Shown here one piece after another: positions 55,376 to 64,000 of a DNA stretch of 64,000 nt. The stretch's first letter is position 1, and the number at the start of each line of letters is the position of its first letter. The stretch spans positions 1 to 64,000 of the forward strand of contig CAWHZI010000007.1 of assembly GCA_963833835.1 (NCBI GenBank), written 5' to 3'. The stretch comes from Bog-532 sp963833835. GTDB lineage: Bacteria > Actinomycetota > Actinomycetes > Streptosporangiales > Streptosporangiaceae. A program made the translations under genes and the position numbers. The notes beneath the pieces were generated by a model. The model was not told where the DNA came from, ran no database searches, and was given only the letters and a program-made list of their open reading frames with translations.

Positions 55376-56407
55376 CTAAATCTGGCCGCTGTCTGGCAAA
55401 TTCCGGTCTGGTGGGTCGTCCGGGGGCAGCTGACTGGGAAGGGCCCTTGATGAAAGGGCTATGCCCAGGGGTGTGCGCTGGTGGTGCATATAGCGGCCGG
55501 TGCGGGTGGTGGTGATCAGGCCGTTGGCGCGCAGGAGGGTGAGGTGTTCGCTGACGGTGCTGAGCGGCAGGCCGCAGCGGGCGGCCAGGCCGGTGGTGGT
55601 GGCTGGTTCGGCGAGCGCGCCCAGGAGCATGGCGCGGGTGGTGCCGATCAGGTTCGCAAGGTCGCTGGGGCGGCGGGCGGGTGGCTGCCAGAGGGCGGCG
55701 ATCCCGCGGGCGGGGTAGGTGATGGCGGGCGGGTCATAGCTCATGCCGGCGTCGGGCCAGCCGAAGACGGTGGGGATGAGTACGATGCCGGTGCCGGTGG
55801 CCTGGAGCTCCTGGCTGCTGGTGATAGCGAACCGGAGCTTGTTATCCCGGTAGGTGATTTTCGGGTGCAGGTCGTTGAGGGTGGCGGCCAGGCCCGCGTC
55901 GGCGAGCTGGCGGGCCCGCACCGTCAGATCAGCGTCGAGGATGTCGCGCAGCCGTGGCCACCAGGGCTCGATGAGCGCCTGCCAGGCCCGCTGCAGCAGG
56001 TCGGCGAGCAGGTCCCGGATCTGGGCCGGGTCACCGGACAGCTCGGGGTGGTCCCGGAGCACGACGGGCGCGGCGGCGTTGCGGGTCCGCCAGTGGGCGA
56101 GTTCGGTGGCCACCTGCTGGGGCGGGGTGGCCCGGACCTGTGCTAGCTCGGCGCTGATGTCGGTGAACGGGCTGGCGGGCGCAGGGTTGAGGAAGTCCGG
56201 CTGGTAACCGTGCCCGGTCAGCATGGCCGCCAGCGGGCCAATGTCCAGGGCGGGAAGCAGGGCGCGGGTCTGGCGCTGCCAGGCCAGGTACGCCGGAATG
56301 GGGGCAGGCCGGGCCAGCGACCGGAGCGCGTCGGCGGTCTCACCGAGCGGAGAGATCGCGAACCGGCAGCGCAACAGATCGTCAGCGGAGGTGCGGAGCA
56401 CGACACC
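55376..56407 (-). CDS. ArsR-type regulator with DUF5937-like N-terminal domain
   Basis: About 343 residues. The C-terminal winged helix (GTTRAMLLGALAEPATTTGL, then RCGLPLSTVSEHLTLLRANG, then TTRTGRYMHHQ) is ArsR-like. The N-terminal 240 residues match the DUF5937 module common before such domains in actinomycetes. The family normally starts near FTAEDL-like sequence, here VLRTSADDLLRCRFA, so GTG 56407 is chosen over the longer frame to 56467. It diverges from an MFS exporter 66 bp away, its likely target. Confidence 0.8.
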   Translation of the reverse strand, partial: GVVLRTSADDLLRCRFAISPLGETADALRSLARPAPIPAYLAWQRQTRALLPALDIGPLAAMLTGHGYQPDFLNPAPASPFTDISAELAQVRATPPQQVATELAHWRTRNAAAPVVLRDHPELSGDPAQIRDLLADLLQRAWQALIEPWWPRLRDILDADLTVRARQLADAGLAATLNDLHPKITYRDNKLRFAITSSQELQATGTGIVLIPTVFGWPDAGMSYDPPAITYPARGIAALWQPPARRPSDLANLIGTTRAMLLGALAEPATTTGLAARCGLPLSTVSEHLTLLRANGLITTTRTGRYMHHQRTPLGIALSSRALPSQLPPDDPPDRNLPDSGQI

Positions 56408-56473
56408 CACGGGCGCTCCAGTTCGGTCAGGGCCGAAGTAACTGCACAAGCCTATCCAGGCCGCCACCGTGAC

Positions 56474-57694
56474 ATGGTGAGCGCTATTGCGAGGCCACGA
56501 TGGCCCGGGTTGCTGGGCGAGGCGCCGCGATTCCGGTATCTGTGGCTGAGCCGCAGTATCTCCGTCACGGGTACCGGCGTGGCCCGGGTGGCTCTGGTGC
56601 TGCTCCTGGCGCCGTCCGGCCCCGGCGCCGTCAGTGCCGTCCTGCTGTGTACGGCGCTGCCCCAGCTGCTGGGCCCGGCGGCCGGGGCGGTCGCCGACCG
56701 GGTGGACCAGCGGCGGCTATTGGCCTCCTGCGAAGCAGGACAGGGCATCATCTACACGATTATCGCCGTGGCCCGCCCGTCACTGCCGGGGCTGCTGGTA
56801 CTGGTGACCGCCTCCGCAATACTGGCCACCTTGATGTCACCAGCAGGCAAGAGCAATATCACCCGGCTGGTACCGGACGGGCGGCTACCCCAGGCCAACG
56901 CCCTGATGGGGCTCGCCTTGAACTTGCAGCTGGTGGCCGGACCGGCGCTGGGCGGGCTCCTAGCTGGTTTCGCTGGGGTGACTGCGGCCTTCGCGATCAA
57001 CGCCGGGTCGTTCTTTGCCTCCGCGCTGCTGCTGACCCGCCTCGGCCCGCTGCCACCCGCACCCGGCGACACCCGGCACGGAGTGACTGCTGAGATACGG
57101 GCCGGGCTGCACTATTCGGCCCGCCACCGGCTCGTCCGGGCACTGGTCCTGGGCACGGTGGTGTTCGTGGCCTTTGCTGCCACCGACAACGTGGCCCTGG
57201 TGTTCCTCATCAGGAACAGCCTGCATGGATCCGCGCTCGGCTACGGAGTATCCAACGCCGCCTTTGGCGTGGGTATGGTCGTGGCCTCAGTGGCCCTGGC
57301 CGTCTGGGCTGGCCGCCGCCCGGCCGGCTTCTGGCTGATCAGCGGTATTGTCACCGGGGCCATCGGCGTAGCTGTGACCGGTGTCGCACCCGTCCTCGCT
57401 CTCGCCTGCGCCGGGCAGGCACTGGCCGGGGCCGGCAACACGGCGGACCTTCTCGGCACGGACACCCTCATCCAGCAATCCGTCGACCCAGCGCTGCTCG
57501 GCCGCGTCTTTGGCGTGGTCTACTCCGCCGCCCAGGTCGCCTCAGCCGTAGCCTACGTGGCCGCCAGCGCGCTGATTGCACTCACCAGCCCGCGCGCTAC
57601 CTTCCTCATCGCCTCCGTCGGCATGCTCACCGGGCTGCTCATACTCGGCCCCGCCCTGACGAAGAAGAACGCCGAGGCGGGCCACCACCACTAA
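56474..57694 (+). CDS. MFS transporter
   Basis: 406 residues with 12 predicted spans. Opening FRYLWLSRSISVTGTGVARV and the loop AGAVADRVDQRRLLASCEA (motif A-like DRxxRR) fit the drug-exporter-type MFS group in actinomycetes. Diverges from the ArsR/DUF5937 regulator, a common arrangement for a regulated exporter. Substrate unknown. Confidence 0.85.
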   Translation: MVSAIARPRWPGLLGEAPRFRYLWLSRSISVTGTGVARVALVLLLAPSGPGAVSAVLLCTALPQLLGPAAGAVADRVDQRRLLASCEAGQGIIYTIIAVARPSLPGLLVLVTASAILATLMSPAGKSNITRLVPDGRLPQANALMGLALNLQLVAGPALGGLLAGFAGVTAAFAINAGSFFASALLLTRLGPLPPAPGDTRHGVTAEIRAGLHYSARHRLVRALVLGTVVFVAFAATDNVALVFLIRNSLHGSALGYGVSNAAFGVGMVVASVALAVWAGRRPAGFWLISGIVTGAIGVAVTGVAPVLALACAGQALAGAGNTADLLGTDTLIQQSVDPALLGRVFGVVYSAAQVASAVAYVAASALIALTSPRATFLIASVGMLTGLLILGPALTKKNAEAGHHH

Positions 57695-57790
57695 GAACAC
57701 TGAGGCCGAATGACTCATGGGCTGGACCTCGCGCCCCCTTCAACAACCCCGGGGCGGTTAAAGATCGTTAAACCGGTGTGCACGGTACGG

Positions 57791-57827
57791 AGGCCGTCCC
57801 AGAGCGTCGCGCGCCTCCGGGACGGCC
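57791..57827. terminator. Hairpin terminator between convergent genes
   Basis: GGCCGTCCC (57792-57800) and GGGACGGCC (57819-57827) form a 9-bp stem with an 18-base loop, between the MFS stop and the carboxylesterase stop. Confidence 0.6.
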
Positions 57828-57844
57828 CTATCCGCAGCCGCTGG

Positions 57845-59539
57845 TTACCAGTCCACGGCCTGAGTCTCCAGCCAGCGCTTGATGAACTGGTACTTAGCGG
57901 GCGAGTCGGCCGCCGTGATGGGATGGAACGCGTCGCCGACTTCCATGACGGTGGGTGACGCAGGGCGCAGGGTGGGCCAGTTGGGCCGGCCGCGCCGCTG
58001 CCCGCGGTTGGGGTTGCCGGTGGTAGCGAAGTTCACCACGTAGTCGGACAGCTCGTCGGCGATGCGGTAGTCCGCGGTGACCCATGGGCGGTCGGTGCCA
58101 TAAAGGTTGTTGAAGATGTAGTTCATCTCCGAGCCGTGGCCGGCGGCCTGGATGCCCGCGGCGATTGGGCTGGAGGTGTCGGTCCCGGGAGCGGCGTGCG
58201 TCCAGTAGTAGGTGTAGGCGGGGCTTGAGCCGGCGGCGAGCCACTGGGTGCCCCACAGGAACGTCGACACGCGCTCGTAGTCGCGGTCGAAGGCGTTGCT
58301 CTGCGCGTTGGCCTCAGCGTCCGTGGTGGCAGGGTAGATGGCGAGGTACTCGTCTGCCAGTGACCCGAACATGGTTTTGGCGTTGGTCTTGTAGTCCGTG
58401 AGCGAGACGGCCTGGGTCAAGGAGACGCCGTTCTCGTCCTTGTTGTTGCCGGTCAGCACCGGGACGTCGTTCTGCGATCGGGTCTTCAGGGTTCCGTCGA
58501 AGGACCGGGGCATGACGTAGCCGTCGAGCACGTAGCGGAATTCTGGGACACTCGGGTTGTTGCTGGCCTGAGCGATGGTGTCCGCCGGGAGGGCGCGCAG
58601 CTGGGCGGTCGTCGAGACGCCGAGCAGTTTCTCGAACGCGGCCCCCTGCGCCTCGGCTTCGGCCAGGGTGCTGTAGCCGCTCGCGACGTGCCCGTAGGCG
58701 GGATCCTTGGTGTACTCGACGCCGCTTTCCAGCTGGGCGCGCTGGAAGAGCCCAGCCGCCAGCGGCGAGTCGATCAGGTCGTAGGTGGATGCGGCCCCGT
58801 GCGACCAGCCCGCCAGGGTGACCCGGTCCGGGTCACCGCCGAAGGCCGCGATGTTCCGCTGGACCCACTTCAGCGCCGCCACCTGGTCGAGCAGAGCCCA
58901 GTTACCGGATGCGCTGTGCCCGGAATCCTTGCTCAGCTCGGCCGTGGCTAGCCCCCCGAAGGCGCCGACGCGATAGTTGACGGTGACCACGACCAGTCCC
59001 TTCCTGGCCAGGCCGGCACCGTCGTAGATCGGCTGGGAGGTCCACATGGCCGAGCCGCGGCCGCCGTAGAGCCACACGAACACCGGTCGCCGCTCCTCTC
59101 TGGACGCCGCGCCCGTCCAGACGTTGAGGTTGAGGCAGTGCTCCTCGCTCAGAGCAGGGACCTGATCCGCCGGAATACCCTGCACCGGCTGCGGGCAGGC
59201 TGGTCCCCAGGTGTCCGCCTTCCGGACACCGGGCCAGGACGGGGCAGGCGGCGGGGGTGCGAAGCGGTGGCTCCCGGCGGTTGATCCGGCGTAGGGGATG
59301 CCCTTGTAGACGGTCACCCCGGCCAGGGCGGATGCGGTCCCGGTGACCCAGCCGGATTTGGTGGGTACCAGTCGGCTTGGGTCCGAATGCGATGGCAGGG
59401 TGGCGGCCTGACTGGTGGCGGGCGCCAGGCCCTCGAACACGGTCGCCCCGACGGCCACAGCCGCTGAAGCAGTGAGGAATGCGCGACGACCGATGCCGGG
59501 AACTCCGGGGTCTGGGGATTTTCTCTCCGGCGAGTTCAT
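57845..59539 (-). CDS. Tat-exported type B carboxylesterase
   Basis: 564 residues. A twin-arginine signal (GIGRRAFLTASAAVAVGATV) marks export. The esterase fold is clear: VYKGIPYAGST, EEHCLNLNVWTG, VFVWLYGG and NWALLDQVAALKWVQRNIAA. The nucleophile elbow is LAGWSHGAA (Gly-Trp-Ser-His-Gly) instead of the usual GESAG. The acid lies in NNKDENGVS and the His in AAGHGSEMNYIF. It hydrolyses esters outside the cell; substrate unknown. ATG 59539 puts the signal near the N-terminus. Confidence 0.88.
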   Translation of the reverse strand: MNSPERKSPDPGVPGIGRRAFLTASAAVAVGATVFEGLAPATSQAATLPSHSDPSRLVPTKSGWVTGTASALAGVTVYKGIPYAGSTAGSHRFAPPPPAPSWPGVRKADTWGPACPQPVQGIPADQVPALSEEHCLNLNVWTGAASREERRPVFVWLYGGRGSAMWTSQPIYDGAGLARKGLVVVTVNYRVGAFGGLATAELSKDSGHSASGNWALLDQVAALKWVQRNIAAFGGDPDRVTLAGWSHGAASTYDLIDSPLAAGLFQRAQLESGVEYTKDPAYGHVASGYSTLAEAEAQGAAFEKLLGVSTTAQLRALPADTIAQASNNPSVPEFRYVLDGYVMPRSFDGTLKTRSQNDVPVLTGNNKDENGVSLTQAVSLTDYKTNAKTMFGSLADEYLAIYPATTDAEANAQSNAFDRDYERVSTFLWGTQWLAAGSSPAYTYYWTHAAPGTDTSSPIAAGIQAAGHGSEMNYIFNNLYGTDRPWVTADYRIADELSDYVVNFATTGNPNRGQRRGRPNWPTLRPASPTVMEVGDAFHPITAADSPAKYQFIKRWLETQAVDW

Positions 59540-59639
59540 GAAGTCGTTCCTATCTATGAAGGTGTGGATTTGCGAATGCTCGTTTTCAACCTTTGTTACG
59601 CATCCCACAAGTGAAGCCTTAGACGTCGCCATTCGTGGT

Positions 59640-60257
59640 TCCGGGCGGCGCTAAGCGCGAGTAAAACCCGTCGCAGTTCTCAAGTATTTCCGAGGCCAAC
59701 CTGCAGTGAACTCGACCGCCGAATCATTTGTTGAGGCGCGATCAATGGAAATACATGTATCCTTGATTGCGGTCAATTCGATCGCGCGGGCGTATATACG
59801 ACGGCCGATCGGATTGCGCGGTGGACTTTCTTCGGGCTGGGATGGCTGCTGGATTGTGTTCATTCCTGGGAAAACGAAGCGACCTCATCGTCGCTCGGCT
59901 ATCAGTGCGGCGCAAGCGGTTCAGGTGCCAGGCTTCACAAAAAGAACGAAAACTAAAGTTTACAAATTTGCACCGAAACGTCCCAGCAGTGCGCGTCGCC
60001 GTAAACCGAGCTCGTTGGATCCGCTCGTTTCAGCACCTCGGTATCTACAGAGGGTGATCGCAGGGCCGGTAATTACTGCAAGGGAAGGTCTGGCGTGGCG
60101 ATCGGCGGCGCACTCTTAGGTTGCATAAAGTCCGGTTGCTGAACCTAGTAAGCGCTGCAATTCTTGGCATTTGTTCCCATCGGCTGGCCCGATGGCGCGG
60201 ATAACGGCATTCCCGGCGGAGTAGATACGTCCGCCCGAAATCGTGCGGAGGATTGCA
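59640..60257. other. About 620 bp intergenic, lower GC, no gene seen
   Basis: The divergent gap between two Tat-exported hydrolase genes. It is noticeably more AT-rich than its neighbours. Frames on the plus strand (for example 59706-60119) show no family and implausible composition. It probably holds both promoters; I cannot pin them down. Confidence 0.45.
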
Positions 60258-61655
60258 GTGCAGGAATCAAACGGAAATGACAGCGCCAGAGGCTCCGGCC
60301 GACTCAGCCGGCGCTCCTTCATCGGCGCCGGCGCGGCCACGGCCGCCGTCGCGGCGAGCTCGACCCTCCTGGGCACCACGTCGGCTGGGGCCGCGACCAG
60401 GAGCAGTACCGCCGCCACGGCCGGGACTGCACTAAAGGTAGGCGCGGGCAAGGCCGTATTCACGCCGACGTCCCTGTTGCCGATCAACAACTTCACCTCG
60501 GTCCACGACGACCTTTACGTGCGGGTGCTGCTCATCGAGACCAGCAGCACCCGCATCGCCATGGTGGTGCTGGACCTGACCTCGTGCAGCGAAGAGGTGT
60601 GCACGGACATCCGGACCGCGATCACCGCGGCCGCGGGCGTGGCCGCCGCGGACATCATGATCACGGTCACGCACAACTTCTCCTCCCCGCATGTCATGCC
60701 GAGCACGTCGTCGGCCCAGGAGGCCGCCTGGGTGAAGCTGATCGTGGCCGGTGCGACCAGCGCGGTTGCGGACGCGGTCAAGAACCTGCAGGACGCTCAG
60801 GTCGGCTACGGCAGCGGCGAGGCCGACGTGAACGTCAACCGCAACGTAGACACGGCCCAGGGCTGGTGGCTGGGCGTCAACGAGCAGGGCCCCTCCGACC
60901 ACGGAGTGCGCATCACCCGCTTCAACGACACAGCCGGGAACCCGATCGCCGTCCTGGTCAATTACAACGTCCAGTCCTGCGTGATGCAGGACTCGGTGAT
61001 GGACGACGGCACCCTGCCAATCACCGCCGACCTGGCCGGCGCCGCCATCGGTCACCTCGAGGGCCAGTATCCCGGGGCCATCGGCTTCTGGCTCGTCGGC
61101 GCGACCGGCGACCAGTTCCCTGGCTACCGGTCCAAGTTCTACACGATCGACAAGAACCGGGACTGGACTTACGGCACCGACCTGCACACCGCCGGCTTCG
61201 CCCTGCTCACCGCCCAGGGCGAACGGCTGGGCAACGAGATCGTTCGGGTGACCCAGGCCATCACAAGGTACGAGACCAGCCCGCAGGTGCGCCTGGTCAA
61301 CGACTCCGTCACCACCATGCAGGTCACGGGCGAAATGCTGACCGGACCGGTCAAGAGCGGCACCTGGACTCCCACCGGTACCGCCCAGGTCCCGATCTGG
61401 GTCTTCCAGATCGGCAGCGGCGTGTTCGCCGGAGTCGAGCCGGAGCTGTCCACCGTGACCGCGGACGACATCCGCAAGGCCTCGCCGTTCGCCAGCACGT
61501 TTGTCATGGGCATGTTCGAAGGAGGGGCCAAGAACATGCCGGCCACGTGGGACTTCGAGCACTTCACCTACGAAGCCTTCGACGGGTTTTACATCGAGGG
61601 TACCGCGGAGAAGGTTGCCAGCCGGATCGAGCGCATCATCAGGTCCCTTAGGTAA
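60258..61655 (+). CDS. Tat-exported neutral/alkaline ceramidase-like protein
   Basis: 465 residues. Twin-arginine signal RLSRRSFIGAGAATAAVAAS, then a domain beginning VGAGKAVFTP with DDLYVRVLLIETSSTRIAMV and the metal-site-like VTHNFSSPH, as in the N-terminal domain of neutral ceramidases. GFWLVGATGDQFPGYRS is another family-like stretch. GTG 60258 is chosen because GGAGG lies 7 bp before it. Substrate may be a lipid amide, but this is by family only. Confidence 0.75.
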   Translation: MQESNGNDSARGSGRLSRRSFIGAGAATAAVAASSTLLGTTSAGAATRSSTAATAGTALKVGAGKAVFTPTSLLPINNFTSVHDDLYVRVLLIETSSTRIAMVVLDLTSCSEEVCTDIRTAITAAAGVAAADIMITVTHNFSSPHVMPSTSSAQEAAWVKLIVAGATSAVADAVKNLQDAQVGYGSGEADVNVNRNVDTAQGWWLGVNEQGPSDHGVRITRFNDTAGNPIAVLVNYNVQSCVMQDSVMDDGTLPITADLAGAAIGHLEGQYPGAIGFWLVGATGDQFPGYRSKFYTIDKNRDWTYGTDLHTAGFALLTAQGERLGNEIVRVTQAITRYETSPQVRLVNDSVTTMQVTGEMLTGPVKSGTWTPTGTAQVPIWVFQIGSGVFAGVEPELSTVTADDIRKASPFASTFVMGMFEGGAKNMPATWDFEHFTYEAFDGFYIEGTAEKVASRIERIIRSLR

Positions 61656-61664
61656 GCCGGTTGC

Positions 61665-61702
61665 AGGACCGCGGCGGCCGCCACGGTCGGCCCCGCGGTC
61701 CT
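61665..61702. terminator. Hairpin terminator between convergent genes
   Basis: AGGACCGCGG (61665-61674) pairs with CCGCGGTCCT (61693-61702), followed by CTTCACCT. It lies between the ceramidase-like gene and the MetE-like gene. Confidence 0.6.
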
Positions 61703-61720
61703 CTTCACCTGCTCAGGACA

Positions 61721-62833
61721 CTAAAGCTCGTTCCCCCAGTAGTAGCGGGCCACCGTCTCCACCAGCTGGAGGCGGTTGGCCTGTTCGGTCCAGCTCACCT
61801 GGCCCGGGGCGTCCGCGACCGGGGCAAAGCTACCGTTGGTACCGATGGCGATGTCGTCCACGTCCAGGATCGAGGTGACCGCGTCGATCCGGCCGAGCAG
61901 TTCTTCCACCGGCGGCGTTGCGGCGGCGCGGACGTCGACCACGCCGAGGGCGAGCACCCGGCCGGATGGTACCGACGACAGCGGGAAGTCGGCCCCGGCG
62001 GTGTACTCGACCTGCACTCGGTAGAACGGCAGCCGCGAGAAGAACCGCGCCACCGCATCCGGGTCGTGGCCTCCGGTCAGGTCCACCGCACCGCCGGTGG
62101 TGATGTCCAGGCTGACCCGGAACGTCTCGTCGGTGTCCAGCCCCTCGATCGACGCCTGTTCGGCCTCGGCCATCCGGTCCAGCAGGACGTCCGGGTCGAT
62201 ACCGTGCCCGCTCAGCCGCGCCCGGCCTGCCCGGCTGATGACCAGGGCGTAACCGGGGTTGGTCACCTGCACATGCCGGATGCCGGCCGCGGCCAGGGCT
62301 TGGATCTCGGCCCGCAGGATCCCGGCCAGTTCGGCTCCGACCAGCTCCGAGGTCGGATACGCGGCCGGGGTCCGGGCGGGATCGAAGGATCGTTCGGCCA
62401 CGAATCCCGCGGCCGGCAGGGCCACCCCGGTGGACCGCTGGGTCACTTTCAGCAGGTACGCGGCCTCGGCCTCGGCCAGCCGCCCGGTGGCCTCCAGCTT
62501 GGCCACCACCGCCGGTCCGGACGGCAGCGAACCGGCCTCCCCGAGCAGCTCCGACAGGGGCGACCCCGCCGAGCCCTTGGTCTCGTCGAACCCCTGCACC
62601 CCGTCATACAGCACGGACGTCCAGGTGGCGCGGCGGTACTGGCCGTCAGTGACTGCGGATAGGCCGATCCGGCGCTGTACCTTGGCCACCTCGGCGATGG
62701 CCTCGTCGGTGACCTTGGCCAGGCCGTCCTCGTCCAGGCGGCCTTCGGCCCGGGCCCGGCGGGCCTCGACCACCGCGGCCGGGCGGACCAGGCCGCCGGC
62801 GTGGTCGATGTGGTACTTGAAGTCGTCAGCCAT
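61721..62833 (-). CDS. MetE C-terminal-like (cobalamin-independent methionine synthase superfamily) protein
   Basis: 370 residues. The start MADDFKYHIDHAGGLVRP and GLSAVTDGQYRRATWTSVLY match the stand-alone MetE-like/UROD-fold enzymes; AGIRHVQVTNPGYALVISRA and FRVSLDITTG follow. These proteins lack the N-terminal MetE half and are often catabolic. ATG 62833 is chosen, 3 codons into the longest frame. It overlaps the GlcG-like gene by 8 bp. Confidence 0.75.
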   Translation of the reverse strand: MADDFKYHIDHAGGLVRPAAVVEARRARAEGRLDEDGLAKVTDEAIAEVAKVQRRIGLSAVTDGQYRRATWTSVLYDGVQGFDETKGSAGSPLSELLGEAGSLPSGPAVVAKLEATGRLAEAEAAYLLKVTQRSTGVALPAAGFVAERSFDPARTPAAYPTSELVGAELAGILRAEIQALAAAGIRHVQVTNPGYALVISRAGRARLSGHGIDPDVLLDRMAEAEQASIEGLDTDETFRVSLDITTGGAVDLTGGHDPDAVARFFSRLPFYRVQVEYTAGADFPLSSVPSGRVLALGVVDVRAAATPPVEELLGRIDAVTSILDVDDIAIGTNGSFAPVADAPGQVSWTEQANRLQLVETVARYYWGNEL

Positions 62834-63275
62834 GCCGGCCACCTCCCGCCCAGGCCTGGAACGTCATGTCGAAACCGGCCTCCTCGACCACCGTGACGCA
62901 GATGGTCTCGTCCTCGTCCGGGCTGCCGCCGGACACCCCGAACCCGCCCAGGAACTCGCCGTCCCGCTTGAGCGTGTAACCACCCTTGGTGGCCACGATC
63001 GGGTGCTGGCCCATCCGCCCGACCTGGCCGAAAAACACGGGGTCGCTTTCCGACCACCCCTTGAGCATGGCGCTGGGCCGCTGCATGACCGCGGCCGTGT
63101 AGGCCTTGGCCGTGGCGATGCTGGGGGTCATCGGCCGGGCCCCGTCCATGCGCTCGGCCGCGACCAGGAAACCGCCCGCGTCCACCACCACGAACGTCAT
63201 GGCTTTGCCCATCACCGCGGCCCGCTCACGGGCCTTGTCGATCAGAGCCCTGGCCTCGCCTGAGCTGACGTTCAC
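62826..63275 (-). CDS. GlcG/HbpS-family protein
   Basis: 149 residues. The family pattern is complete: MTFVVVDAGGFLVAAERMDG, ARPMTPSIATAKAYTAAVM, and GGFGVSGGSPDEDETIC. GlcG/HbpS proteins are small heme- or ligand-binding proteins, sometimes beside catabolic enzymes. Overlaps both neighbours, so it is the middle gene of a three-gene operon. Confidence 0.88.
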   Translation of the reverse strand: MNVSSGEARALIDKARERAAVMGKAMTFVVVDAGGFLVAAERMDGARPMTPSIATAKAYTAAVMQRPSAMLKGWSESDPVFFGQVGRMGQHPIVATKGGYTLKRDGEFLGGFGVSGGSPDEDETICVTVVEEAGFDMTFQAWAGGGRHG

Positions 63276-64000
63276 CGTGTCACCTGCCCGTCCAGTTGCG
63301 GCGTCGGCTCAATCGCCGGGCCGTACACCTGCTCCAGGAACCGCTCGATCGCCTGGTTGAACTTCTCCGGTGTCTCCCAGTACATCGAGTGCGGTGCCCC
63401 GGCCACGACGTTCAGGGTCGCGCCGGTCAGCACCTCGGCCGCCCGGCGGACCGTGCCCACGCTCAGCACCGCGTCCTTCTCCCCGGCCAGCAGACAGACC
63501 GGGATGCCAGAGGCGGCCACCTCCTCGACGGTCGGGCCGTCGGTGTTGAGGTTGCGCAGGTCGGCCATTTTCGCGGTGTTGAACGTGCCCATCTGGCGGA
63601 AAAGGAACGCCCGCTCCGGGTACCACTGGCGGAACTGCGGGGTGAGCAGACGGTCGATGACCGGCAGCTTCTCCGCCTCGGCCCGGTCCGCCCGGACCAG
63701 CTGGGCCAGCTCGTCGTTCGCGATGCCGCCCAGTGAGTGCGCGAGCACCACACCCGCCGCAACCTGCGGCCGGGCCAGCGCGGCCTTCAGCGCGGCGGCA
63801 GCGCCGATCGACTGGCCGACCAGCACCACCCGGTCCACCCCGGCCGCCTCGACGACGGCCAGGATGTCGCGCGGGAAGGCCCGGGCGTCATACTCATCCA
63901 GTGCGGAATCGGACCGGCCGAAACCGCGCAGGTCCATGGTGATGACGGTGTAGCGGTCCTGCAGGGCAGGCACCTGCTGCCACCAGGCCGCGTGGTGCCC
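63272..64000 (-). CDS. Alpha/beta hydrolase (5' end outside window)
   Basis: At least 242 residues, cut at the window edge. The first visible part is GHHAAWWQQVPALQDRYTVI, then MDLRGFGRSD, the nucleophile elbow VLVGQSIGAAA with Ser, and a C-terminal GAPHSMYWETPEKFNQAIER with the His. It overlaps the GlcG-like gene by 4 bp (GTGA). Substrate unknown; the cluster suggests a small catabolic pathway. Confidence 0.85.
   Translation of the reverse strand, partial: GHHAAWWQQVPALQDRYTVITMDLRGFGRSDSALDEYDARAFPRDILAVVEAAGVDRVVLVGQSIGAAAALKAALARPQVAAGVVLAHSLGGIANDELAQLVRADRAEAEKLPVIDRLLTPQFRQWYPERAFLFRQMGTFNTAKMADLRNLNTDGPTVEEVAASGIPVCLLAGEKDAVLSVGTVRRAAEVLTGATLNVVAGAPHSMYWETPEKFNQAIERFLEQVYGPAIEPTPQLDGQVTR

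Noticed and set aside
1..64000. CRISPR arrays
   Set aside because: No regularly spaced direct repeats were seen; the only multi-copy element is the riboswitch.

Overview
This is high-GC (about 65-70%) actinobacterial DNA: GTG/TTG starts are common, genes often overlap as ATGA or GTGA, and typical actinomycete families are present (DUF574 methyltransferases, XRE-DUF5919 and ArsR-DUF5937 regulators, Tat-exported hydrolases). The species cannot be named from the sequence.

Left arm (1-16 kb). An IclR regulator diverges from malate synthase G, followed by a frameshifted TetR gene, two broken transposases (IS3 and IS30 types) and a methyltransferase pair. An accessory stretch comes next: an XRE regulator, remnants of a conjugative element (VirD4/TraG-like coupling ATPase with small partners), a toxin-antitoxin-like pair with an 11-bp palindromic operator, and a zinc-hook SMC-like ATPase.

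Centre (about 15.7-54.9 kb). This is the remarkable part. I find 14 copies of one structured leader whose best examples match the fluoride (crcB-type) riboswitch aptamer nearly base for base. Almost every transcription unit here starts with one. The units encode the two classic fluoride-sensitive enzymes (enolase and family I inorganic pyrophosphatase), a triple-DUF190 protein, a dynamin-like GTPase, a universal stress protein, two complete seven-module complex I/hydrogenase-4-like membrane complexes (A at 19.6-27.2 kb, B at 35.9-43.5 kb), two pairs of MutS-type ATPases, an ABC-F ATPase, two SatP-like acetate transporters, two Nudix hydrolases, a PAP2 phosphatase, two DUF3040 proteins, a broken DUF211 gene next to a VIT-like protein, and a regulator built of four tandem helix-turn-helix repeats. 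No crcB/Fluc or CLC-F exporter is in the window. Both complexes lack the [NiFe] cysteines of hydrogenases, and B also lacks all four cysteines of the proximal Fe-S cluster. They therefore resemble Ehr-type complexes, and B looks unable to do hydrogenase chemistry.

Control of the centre. A plausible -10 hexamer lies just 5' of 13 of the 14 aptamers. The 3' strand of the aptamer pseudoknot is complementary to the downstream Shine-Dalgarno region, which suggests that fluoride binding frees the ribosome site. At three loci the freed site belongs to a 16-23 codon leader ORF whose stop overlaps the start of the real gene (ATGA). Several genes carry apparent frameshifts (TetR, enolase, SatP, DUF211), which may be decay or assembly error. 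An IS630 element sits exactly at the stop codon of the VIT-like gene.

Right arm (55-64 kb). Ordinary genes: an ArsR regulator diverging from an MFS exporter, a Tat-exported type B carboxylesterase, a Tat-exported neutral-ceramidase-like protein, and a minus-strand operon of a MetE-like protein, a GlcG/HbpS-like protein and an alpha/beta hydrolase cut by the window end.
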